Positions 35,801-47,800 of a DNA stretch of 64,000 nt are shown here, one piece after another. A program made the position numbers and the translations under genes. Position 1 is the stretch's first letter. Each line of letters begins with the position of its first letter. Under the pieces are notes generated by a model. It saw only the letters and a program-made list of their open reading frames with translations. It was not told the origin of the DNA and did no database searches. Where the stretch lies: contig CM073569.1 in assembly GCA_037074615.1 (NCBI GenBank), positions 9,740,001-9,804,000 on the forward strand, given 5' to 3'. Source of the stretch: Leucaena leucocephala (taxonomy: Eukaryota > Streptophyta > Magnoliopsida > Fabales > Fabaceae).

Positions 35801-38800
35801 ACATTACTACTTTTGACTTGAACTGTAGAACATAATTTATATCTGTGCTAGACTGAGCATGTAGAATGAAATTAAGCGCTCCCAAAATTTTTCACCAAAA
35901 ATTGAAACAACTCCCAAAAAAATTCTTGAGCAATATCAGAAGAAAATTTTCAACTACATATACTCATATTTCCAACTATGAGTGTTTTCAAGGCACAGAA
36001 GAAATGAGCTGTGAGAAAATTAAGGTCAGTCACAAATGGTGTAGATAAGGCTTTAAATTATCACAGATTACCTTACACACAAATTTTTAGCATCAGAAAG
36101 AAGTTCACGAAGAACTTTCAGTTCAGCACGCTTCTCCCCAAACCCCTGCATGGAGAAAAATTAAAGCAGGAAAGATATAGAAACTTCTGTGGAAAATTGC
36201 TAAAGATAAAATGACAGAAAATCATACCAAGAGGAGAGTTCCCTTCTTATAATTGGATTCACCCTCTAATATTTTACAGGAACGACATGTATAATTTTCA
36301 TGGCTATTGTCCACCAATGGTCCAAGACACAGTATATGATAGCTGTTCATGTGAAATATAATAACAAATATATCAACATAAATATAAAACAATAACATGA
36401 AAATAAAAAGTTATTCAAACTGAATGATGTATTTATTTCAAATTATGAAGAAATACTTGAAGGAATTAAGGTTCAATCTTATTTCTATTATTCCTTCCAT
36501 GCTTAAGTAGTGAGCTCAAAATTGAAGCAGCCACCTACTGTTAAGACCAATTTCTGTTGACTGGGTCAAGCACTGGAATAAGTACATGAAATTGTCACAA
36601 TGTGTGGTAATATTCTACTATTATAATATTAGTATTACTAATATAATAATATTAGGATATTATAGTTAGAGATACTGTTGTTATTATTAGAATCATATCA
36701 GATTTGATTTAATTGTATTTATTAGAGATTTGATTGTATAGCTAAAATCTTAGTGTATCTCATACAATCTCTAAGAACAGTATTATATTGATGCATATAC
36801 CCTAGAAATAAACCATCGGACCTTCAAATTTGTCACTGCTCTATATGGTATCAGAGCCGACACCGTCCGAGCCACTGTGACATTGCTGAACCTGCTCCCA
36901 CGATCTTCCCATGTCGTTTGGGGTCCGACCAAAGGAAAAACTCCAGAACTCCCTATGGGTCGAGTGCTAGCGGTGATGGGGCAACAACTGTCCCTGTTTC
37001 AATTGTCTCCGACAAACTAACGTTGACCAACTATCAAGACTGGGCCCAGGCGATCAAGCACGTAGTCGGTGGCCGCCAAACTCACCTATATGACCGGTGA
37101 TGCAAAAAAACCAGCAAATGAGGCTTCTCCAAAGATGACTCAATGGACTATCGACAATCATTTGGTCTTGTCCTGGCTTATTAATTCCATGTCTCCCAAC
37201 ATTAAACGGAGCTTCATGTATCTACCCACAACGCGAGATATCTAGGTAGCTGTTCTTGTCATATTCGGTCACCAAAGATCATTCTCGCCTGTTCAATCTG
37301 CAACGCAGCACGTGGTGATCTACTGGCTCGATATTGTTGCATTCTGGCAAGAGCTGGAACTTCTTGACGACGATGAATGGGATACTCCGGCAGATGTCGC
37401 TCGCAACCAGAAAAGAATTGAAAATGGTAGGATAATTCTTTTCCTTGCTGGTCTAAATGATGAATTTGATGCTGTCGGAGCCAGAATTCTCAGCAACACC
37501 ACGCTACCATCACTCTTGAAGACATATGCTGAGGTACATAGAGAGGACTCTCATCGTGAGACTATGCCTGTTTATTCTAAACATTCTTCCGCTGACTCTG
37601 CTGCTTTTGTAAATAAGAATGATGTTCTTGATGCCTCAGTTAAGTCTCGACCCACTTGTGAGCACTATAAGGTGAGACACACTCATAACAAGTGCTGGGA
37701 CATCTATGGCAAACCTGCTGATTGGAAACCACGAAAGAACAAACCACGTGCTAATTAGGTCTCTAATGAATCAGTGTATGCACCACCCCCATCTGAGCCA
37801 TCTACATCTTTTAGCCAAGAGCAACTCAATCAGATTGCGAGTGTGTTCAGAACTCTTCAAGCTGAACAGAAACCTCATGGGTCTACGTCTATGGCTCACA
37901 AAGGTATAGTTCCTATTGCTTTACATACATCCCTTCTTCCCTCCAAATGGATTGTGGATACAGGGGCATCTGATCACATGATGTTCAATGCAAAGATATT
38001 TGTCACTTATCACCCTCTAGAGGGAAATAAGAACATTATTACTGCTACTAGGACTCCCTCATCCATAGAAGGCATCAGTTCTGTTAATCTTTCAGACTCT
38101 CTGTATCTTGAATTAGTGCTACATGTTCCCCATCTAGCCTCTAACTTGCTTTCTATTAAGTAAATTGACAAAACAAGCAAACTGCTCGGCTCACTTTTAC
38201 TCTACTCATTGTGTCTTTTCAGGATCTCGCATCGGTGAAGATGATTGGTTCTGCTAAGGAGTATGATGGTCTCTATGTTGAAGATATTCAGTTTAATCAG
38301 AGATTATAGGGATTGAGAAGGAGAGATTATGGGAGATATTGTTGTGATTTTATTCAGTTTAAATCATTCCCGGATTATGTGCAGTAAATCCCACCAAATG
38401 TGGGATCCTTTATGTGTATATATGTAATAGAGCAGCAGAGTAATCGATATAGAAAAGCATTATACAGAACCTTGAGTTATCTGTATTTCTGTCCTCCTTT
38501 CATTGTCATCAGTTCACCGATGAACATGGTATCAAAGCCAGCGGCCAGTTCTATCCATCCTTCCGCCGCTGAATTAGACGGCACCGTCTTGTCCGACGGT
38601 GGGTCACGTCCTCACTCAACCAAAGTTTCCGGTCTCAAAGGCTCGACTATCATCATCGTGCCGGAACGTCTCACCGGCGATAACTACCTTGATTGGAGCC
38701 AATCCATGCTCCTTGCTCTTGACGGACGGGACCGACTTGAATTCATCCACCACGACTAGCCAGCCACAGGCGATGTCACCACCCTTCGGCGATGGAAATC

Positions 38801-41800
38801 TGACAATGCCTTGGTTGCCGCATGGCTCCTCAACTCGATGCTCCCTGCCGTCCGACGCAATTTTATGTTTCTCACTTCCGCCAGAGCCATCTGGGTCGCC
38901 GTGAAAGCATACGGCAAACGACCAAGCGCCTCTCTTCTGTTTGATCTGCGGACACGACTCTGGACAATCAAGCAAGGTCACCGTCCACTTAACATCTACT
39001 ATCTTGAGAAGTCTTCACTATGGCAGGAACTAGATCTACTACAACATCGAATATGGAAAGACCTCGACGATGCCGCTGAATATCGTCGGGCCTTGGAGGA
39101 AGAAAGGTTATTCGAATTCCTCGTTAGTCTTGAGGCAGCTTATGATGATGCTCGTGGACGCCTTCTCAGCCGTGTCCTGCTACCTTCCGTTGCCGAGGCG
39201 TTTGCTCTGTTGCGAGATGAGGAATCTCGTCGTTCCGTCATGCTTGTCGACCATGGAGCTCCTCGGCCACCGTCCACTGAAGCCTCTGCTCTCGCCTCTC
39301 GAGTTGCTGATTCTGGGTCGAGGAGAGAACGCCCAAGGTGTGACCATTGCAAGAAAATGGGCCACACCAAGGACACCTGATGGGACCTGTATGGCAAACC
39401 TCATGATTGGAAGCCCAAATCTCGCAGACCGAAAGGGCATCTAACTGAAGCATCCAGTGCAGAGGAAATGGGCTCAACTTCAACAGGCCCAATACAAGGA
39501 ACCAAGCCCCCAGGTCCACTGAACAGCACACACTTATTTTCTGCAGGCCCACTGCACGCTGGACTCACGCCTCCAGGCCCATCAGGCGTCTTCCTTCCCA
39601 GCACGTGCCCATTTCCTGCGAGCCCAATGAACAGTATCCCATCTCAAGCACCAGATCCACTAAGTCTTATTTTAGAAAGGTTGACTGCCCTTGAGAATAA
39701 GACCCGGCAACAGCCACACACAGCTGGTATGGTTCAAAGAGGTAATTTCTTCAAGGCCCTTGCTACTATTAAAGGTAAGACTAAAGGTCCTTGTTGGATA
39801 GTTGATTCAGGTGCCTCTGACCATATGACTAATGATGTTTCACTGTTCTCAACTTATACACTTGCCCAGTCCCGTCTCACGGTTAAAATTGCTGATACCT
39901 CTGATTCCCTAGTGGCTGGAAGTGGTACCATTAATATTTCAGCTACATTGACACTTCACGATGTTCTACATGTTCCTAAGTTAAAATGCAACTTATTATC
40001 TGTGAGCCAATTAAATAAACGGGAACGATGTCACACTGATTTCTTTGCCACTCATTGTGTTTTTCAGGATCTGTTCACGGGGACGACGATTGGTGTTGCT
40101 AAGGAACTTGATGGACTCTATTACTTGAATGATTGTCATCCTCCCACAACGTCTGTCTATAATAAGGTGTCTCTCCCTAGAACTAGTAACATGGAGTTAT
40201 GGCACAAACGATTAGGACATCCCAATTTTCATTATATATGTAAGATGTTCCCATCTATTTGCTCCAATAAAAATTCTGAATTTTATTGCGATTCATGTGA
40301 ACTGGCAAAACACCACCGCACTTCTTTTCCAAGCAAATCTTATCATCCGTCCAAACCTTTTTCCATTATCCACAGTGATCTGTGGGGTCCATCCCGTATT
40401 CCAAATCGCACCCACTCAAAATGGTTCATAACCCTCATTGATGACCATACCCGTGTCAGTTGGGTTTTTCTCTTAAAGGATAAAACCGATGTTTGCCAAA
40501 CGTTTGTTGATTTTTATAACATGATCCTTACACAATTTGACACAAAAATTCAAACCCTTCATACGGATAATGGTACTGAGTACTTTAATCAGACACTCTC
40601 CACCTTCCTCAAAGCCCACGGCATTATTCATAAAAGTTCTTGCCCTCATAGCCCTCAACAAAACGGGGTTGCTGAACGGAAAAATAGACATATCCTAGAA
40701 ACTGCCCGTGCTCTCCTTTTTAGCAGTAACGTTCCTACCTACCATTGGGATGATGTTATCCTCACAGCTACCTTCCTGATCAATCGAATGCCTTGCAAAC
40801 CATTGTCTTTTCAAACACCCCTTCAGGTCCTCCATCACTATTTCAACAAACCCTACCTTGAAAATACCTTACCTTTGCGAGTCTTTGGTTGTACCACCTT
40901 TGTCCACTTACATCATTCCCCTAAACTTCATCCCAAAGCTGTCAAATGCATTTACCTAGGGCCTGCTGGAAACCAAAAGGGTTACAAATGTTTTGATCCT
41001 ACTTCTAAACGTCTCTACATCACTTGTGATGTCACCTTCCGTGAAAGTATTCCTTTTTATGCCTCGGTTCAGGGGGAGCTTTGGAGAGAACCTCAGACCA
41101 CTCAAACAGACACTGAACCCAGACCCATATATTCTCAACTTGAACCTGATCGAATCTATCTCCTTGAAGAGCCAGTACATGAGGAACTAAGTAAGGAGGA
41201 AACTAGTTCAGGGGGAGATACCAACAGGTGGGGTCAAGTCTACACTCGTAGAAACATGGACATAACAGGTAATATCCCTCAAGTAACTGACACAACCCAA
41301 GGATCTGAACTAGGAGCAGGTCCTGACCATGGGAACCCGATGGACAATACAGACCTTGACCTACCAATTGCAGTCAGAAAATAGCAAAGATCCTGTACTA
41401 GACACCCCATAGAAAGGTTTGTTTCTGATCAGGCTTTATCATCAAAACATTGTGCCTTTGTATCTCACCTTGATCAAATCAAGATACCAGAAAGCATAAA
41501 TGAGGCTCTTGATAGTCCTGAATGGAGAAAAGCAGTGATGACAGAAATGGAGGCCTTAGAAAGCAATAAAACATGGGAAGTAGTCGAGCTACCTAAGGGA
41601 AAGAAAGTAGTAGGCTGCAAATGGGTATTCACCCCAAAATATTGCGCTAATGGGACTCTGGACAAATACAAAGCAAGATTAGTGGCGAAAGGTTTCACCC
41701 AAGTTTATGGCATAGACTACACTGAGACATTTGCACCAGTGGCTAAACTCAACACCATCAGGATTCTATTCTCCCTAGCTGCTAACCTTGACTGGCCTCT

Positions 41801-44800
41801 ACATCAGATGGATGTCAAAAATGCATTTTTAAATGGGGAATTGAAAGAAGTGTACATGAAAATGCTCCCTGGATTCCCTGGAAGAAAGGAAAATCAAGTG
41901 TGCAGACTGAGGAAGTCATTGTATGGTTTAAAACAATCTCCCCGAGCTTGGTTTGAGAGGTTTTCTAAGGTACTTAAAGCTCAAGATTACACACAGGGAC
42001 AAAGTGATCACACCCTATTCTTCAGACACCTACATGGACAAATTGTGATATGGGCAGTTTATGTCGATGACATCATCCTCACAGGTGATAACCCAGCAGA
42101 AGTTGACAAGATCAAGAAAGCCCTAAACAAAGAATTCCAAGTTAAAGACCTAGGAAAAATGAAGTATTTTCTGGGAATGGAAGTTGCTAGATCTCCAGAA
42201 GGAATCAGTATCTCGCAGAGGAAATACATACTAGACCTTTTAGAAGAAACAGGTATGCTTGGCTGCAGACCAAGTGATACTCCTATACGAGCTGACAAAA
42301 TTAGTGATGCTGAAGACCTAGGGAGAGTTGTAGATATGGGGAGATAGCAGCGCATGGTGGGTAAATTGATTTACTTATCTTACACTCGACCAGACATTGC
42401 TTACGCAGCTAGTGTCGTGAGTCAACATTCTCATGACCCTAAACAAAAACACCTGAATGAAGTTTACAGGATTCTCAGATACTTGAAGGACTCCCCTGGG
42501 CTAGGTCTCTTGTTCAAAAGATCCAACAAAAGAGATGTGGAGATGTTAACAGATGCTGACTGGGCGAGTGACCAAGATGATAGAAGATCTACCTCAGGAT
42601 ATGTTACCTATGTTTGGGGAAATCTAGTCACCTGGCGTAGCAAAAAACAGAGTGTGGTTGCCAGAAGCAGTGCTGAAGCTGAGTTCAGAGCTATAGCCCT
42701 TGGAATTTGTGAAGGTCTATGGGTAAAGCGAGTACTAGAAGAGTTAAGGATGCCAATGAAGCTACCTATTCGACTACAATCAGATAATATGGCAGCTATC
42801 AACATGTCACATAATCCGATCCAACATGACAGAATTAAACATGTAGAGATAGATAGACATTTCATAAGAGAAAAGATCGACGCAGGGACAATTGATCTTA
42901 AATATATTCCTTCAAAAGAACAAACAGCAGACATACTTACAAAAAGATTGACCCGAGATAAATTTGAATATCTAATTGGCAAGTTGGACATGATAAATAT
43001 CTATGCTCCAATTTGAGGGGGAGTGTTGAAGATATTCAGTTTAATGAGAGAGATTATAGGGATTGAGAAGGAGAGATTATGGGAGATATTGTTGTGATTT
43101 TATTCAGTTTAAATCATTCCCGGATTATGTGCAATAAATCCCACCAAATGTGGGATCCTTTATGTGTATATATGTAATAGAGCAGCAGAGTAATCGATAT
43201 AGAAAAGCATTATACAGAACCTTGAGTTATCGTTATTTCTGTCCTTCTTTCATTGTCATCAGTTCACCGATGAACACTCTATTATCTCGACATGTCTACC
43301 GTGAGTGGATTATGTTCTAGGATTAGCAATCCCACCTCAACCTCTGATGAGGACAGATTTTTATTATGGAATAAAAGAATGGGACATCTGTGGAGATGCA
43401 TTAGTTTAGAATTAATTATTAATTAATTAATATTATATTTTGTTAGTTATTTAATTATCTAAAATTAAGTTTGAATATTATTTAGGATTAGATTTGAATA
43501 TTAAATTATCATATCTTAGAAGAATAAATCTGAGACATTAGGATTATGATATATTATAGATTTATCTTATTAGTTTATATTTTTGCCTATATAAAGGCCT
43601 ATTTGTATTCTTATTCATTCAAGGATTAATAATATTTTGAGGCTTTTTCCCTTTACTTTCAATCTCCACATGGTATCAGAGCAGAAAAGGTCAAGCCTTC
43701 AAGTGGGTTACCATTATCATATGAGCAGGTTGCTCTATGATGGAAGAGGATAACTTGGGTCTCTTCCCACAAAATCTCATAGGTTATGGGATTAGTTTGA
43801 GTAAGTTGCTCTATGATGGAAGAGGATAACTTGGGTCTCTTCTCACAAAATCTCATAAGTTATGAGATTAGTTTATCTACCTCAAGTGAGGTTAGATTAG
43901 TATATAAACCCAAGTGGGTTATCATGATTGTATGAGCATGTTGCTCTTAAATAATACATATGATTCTTCATCAAGTTCTTCTCTTGCAAATTTTCTTGCC
44001 AAGCATCCAACAATGATGTTCTTCGTCAAGTTCACAACTTTATTTTAAGATCCAGATTCAATATCCAATCAACTTCAATTCAGTGGTTACTACTGGTTTA
44101 AGGATTCAAAGTTCTGATTTTTTTTATAATGATGCTGCTCACATTCAAGTTGTCTCCCAGCTTAAGGGGTAATGTTGAGAAGCACAAGTATTCAAGCTGT
44201 AGATCTAGCTTGAGGGGGAGTGTGGAGATGCATTAATTTAGAATTAATTATTAATTAATTAATATTATATTTTGTTAGTTATTTAATTAATTATCTAAAA
44301 TTAAGTTTGAATATTATTTAGGATTAGATTTGAATATTAAATTATCATATCTTAGAAGAATAAATCTGAGATATTAGGATTATGATATATTATAGGTTTA
44401 TCTTATTAGTTTATATTTTTGCCTATATAAAGGCCTATTTGTATTCTTATTCATTCAAGGATTAATAATATTTTGAGGCTTTTTCTCTCTACTTTCAATC
44501 CTTCAAATCTCCACAACATCCTAGTGTTTCCTATTTACAAAAATTATTTCCCCAGTTATCTATTAATAAAAGTTCCTTCTTTTGCGATACTTGTGCTGTT
44601 GCTAAACATCATCATGTTTCTTTTACTCCTGTTCCATCCAAACCGTCCTCTCCATTTTCAATTATTCATAGTGATGTTTGGGGTCCCTCTCTGATCCTTA
44701 ATCGCACTCAGTCTAAATATTTTGTCACTTTTATTGACGATCATACTCGCATGTGTTGGGTCTATCTCTTAAAAGATAAACTTAAGGTCCCAAATGTCTT

Positions 44801-47800
44801 TATCGAATTCTATAATTATGTTCATAATCAATTCAAAACCTCCATCAAAGTTCTTTACATCGACAATGGCACTGAATATTTCAATCATTCCCTTCATTCC
44901 TTTTTGTTTGCCAAAGGCGTTGTTCATAACAGCAGTTATCCTCATAGTCCTCAGCAAAACGGGGTTGCAGAACGTAAAAATAAACACATTCTTGAGGTTG
45001 CTAGAGGCCCCCTTTTATTTCAATGTCATGTTCCTTTTTTTTCTGGGGGGATGCTATCCAAACTGCCATCCAACTCATAAATCTTCCTAGTCGCGTTCTT
45101 TCCTTCGCTTCTCCATTCGAGGAGATGCAAAAAACCCACATTGTCTCTCACTTATAGTCTTCTCTTCCGCATCGTGTCTTTGGTTGCACTGTCTTTGTCC
45201 ATTTTCATCATCCTCCTTCCAAGTTTAATCCCCTTGCCACCAAATGTGTTTTCTTGGGCTATTCCTCCTCTTAGAAAGGATACAAATGTTTGGATCCTGT
45301 GTCCAAACCCCTATTTGTTACCCGTGATGTCAACTTCATTGAGCAAGAGTCCTATTATCCTAAGCCTTAGATTCAGGGGGAGTGTTGGAATGAATCTCAA
45401 CCTATAGAACCCATTCCCTCCACTCCACATGAACCCTTACAACTTCCAGCCAGAACTAGAACTCAAACATGGGGAAAAATGTACTCACGACGACATCATA
45501 TCTCCGAGGCAAAGTTAATTCCTGAACCGTTGGTAGATCCTGAACATGGTGAGACTGATAAGAATGTGGTCACTGGCACTACCGAGGATCTTAATCTCCC
45601 CATTGTATCTAGAAAACCATCACGGGCATGTACAAAGCATCCCATTGAAAAGTTTGTTTTTTATGCCTCTCACTCCAAGTTTCCAAGCTTTTGTAACTTT
45701 GACAGCATTAAGATCCCTAACAATGTTCATGAGGCATTAGTTATCCCGGAGTGGAAACAAGCAGTGTTGGAGGAGATGCAAGCTGTGGAGAAAAATGGGA
45801 CTTGGGAGAGAGTGGAGTAATCTTCAGGAACAAAACCGGTAAGTTGCAAGTAGGTGTTCACTCCCAAATATAATGCTGATAGTACTCTAAACAAGCTAAA
45901 GGCTAGACTTGTTGCTCAGGGTTTCACTCAAACACAGGATATTGACTACAATGAAACTTTTGCACCTGTTGCAAAGCTCAATACCATTCGGGTACTTCTC
46001 TCGGTGGCAGAAAACCTAGATTGGCCCCTTGAACTTCTTTATATTAAGAATACCTTTCTCAATGGAGATTTAAAAGAGGAAGTATATATGACACTTCCAC
46101 TAGGTTTTGAAGAAGGAAGACAGCACCGAGTGTGTAAACTCAAAATCTATCTATGGGATGGAGCAGTCACCACGTGCCTAGTTTGATAGATTTTCTAGTG
46201 CCCTCAAGGTTAAGGGGTACAAGCAAAGTTTATCTGATCATACTATATTTGTATCCAGACATAATAATCTCATCACTATTATCATTGTCTATGTGGACGA
46301 TATTATTGTTATAGGTAATGATATTAAGGAGATTGATCGAGTCAAAGTAGCATTGAACCATGAATTTGAGGTCAAAGACCTTGGTAAATTGAAGTACTTC
46401 CTCGGCATGGAAGTAGCAAGATCCAATAATGGTATTTATGTATCCCAAAGAAAGTATAATCTTGATCTTCTCAAAGAGATAGGTATGCTTGGGTGTAAAC
46501 CGAGTAAAGTCCCTATCAGCACCATGAAACAGAAGAACAAAAAGTCTGTAACAAAGACTGACAAGTAGGTCGAAAAACAAAAGAAGCGAGAGGGATGAAA
46601 TGGCAACAGACAAAGTAAGATACCAAAAGTTAGTTGGGAAACTCATTTATCTCACACATCCTGATATTGCCTTTGCTGTAAGTGTGGCCAGCCAACATAT
46701 GCATGATCCAAAGACTCAGCCTACAAGATATTGCAATACTTAAAGGGTAATCCTAGTCATGGTCGACTCAATAGATCAGTTAGATCTACACTGATGCAAA
46801 TTGGGCCGGATCACAAGACAGTCAATCTACTTCAGGCTATTGCACATTTGTATGGGGAAATCTTGTCACTTGACAGAGTCAGAAACAAAAAGTAGTGGCT
46901 AAAAGTAGTACAGAATAAGAATTGTGAGTCTTAGCTCAAGGAATCATGGAGGGGCTGTGGTTAACAAGAGTTGCAGAGGAAGTCCATTTTAAGATAGATG
47001 CTCCATTGAAAATGTTTTGTGACAACAAGGCCGCTATAAACATGGCCTTGAACCCTATCCAACATGGCAAAACGAAACATGCGGAAGTGGACAGACACTT
47101 TATTAGTGAGAAAGTAGATGTGATTATGTGCCTCACCTACATACTTACAAGGCTACAAACGACAGATATTCTTACCAAAAGACTATCAGAAGAAATGTTT
47201 GAACGGTTTGTAGGCAAGTTAAACATGATCAATATCTATGATCCAACTTGAGGGGGAGTGTAGTAATATTCTAATATTATAATATTAGCATGACTGATAA
47301 TAATAATATTATGATATTATCATTAGACATATTGTTGTTATTATTAGAATCATATCAGATTTGATTTAATTGTATTTATTAGAGATTTGATCGTATAGCT
47401 AAAATCTTGGTGTATCTCATGCGATATTCAAGAACAGTGTATATATTGATGCATATACCCTAGAAATAAACCATCGGACTTTCAAATCTGTCACTACTCT
47501 ACACAATGCAACAAGTGCCTTACCAGTTTCTACAAGTGGAGCAAGTAAGAAATTCCTGATCTTCAGAATTAGTAAAGCAGTAAAAGCATAAACATTCTTC
47601 CTTGCAGTCATTCAACTTCCCATATATGGACAATGACTATCAGCAGTAAATGTTTGAACGGTTTGTAGGCAAGTTAAACATGATCAATATCTATAATCCA
47701 ACTTGAGGGGGAGTGTGGTAATATTCTAATATTATAATATTAGCATGACTGATAATAATAATATTATGATATTATCATTAGACATATTGTTGTTATTATT

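Larger units (their letters stand above)
38276..43276 (+). mobile_element. Young full-length Ty1/copia element
   Basis: LTRs of 251 and 253 bases lie at 38276-38526 and 43024-43276 and differ at only about five positions. Perfect target duplications CTCTA flank the element at 38271-38275 and 43277-43281. A primer site TGGTATCAAAGCC starts at 38527 and a polypurine tract (gagggggag) ends at 43023. The 5001 bp element has the order gag, protease, integrase, reverse transcriptase, RNase H. It sits inside the older copia element. Confidence 0.97.
36603..47503 (+). mobile_element. Old Ty1/copia element in JMJ17 intron, host of nested insertions
   Basis: LTRs lie at 36603-36845 and 47259-47503, flanked by the target duplication CAATG (36598-36602 and 47504-47508). 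A primer site TGGTATCAGAGC follows the 5' LTR at 36846 and a polypurine tract ends at 47258. The LTRs differ at many positions and the reading frames are broken. Two younger elements split it: one at 38276-43276 inside the protease/GAG-pre-integrase junction, the other at 43389-44515 inside the GAG-pre-integrase region. Without them it would be about 4.8 kb, normal for copia. It lies antisense to JMJ17. Confidence 0.95.

Noticed and set aside
38616..39604. Several long minus-strand open frames across the copia gag region
   Set aside because: They are shadows of the gag-pol frame on plus, whose motifs and LTR structure are clear.
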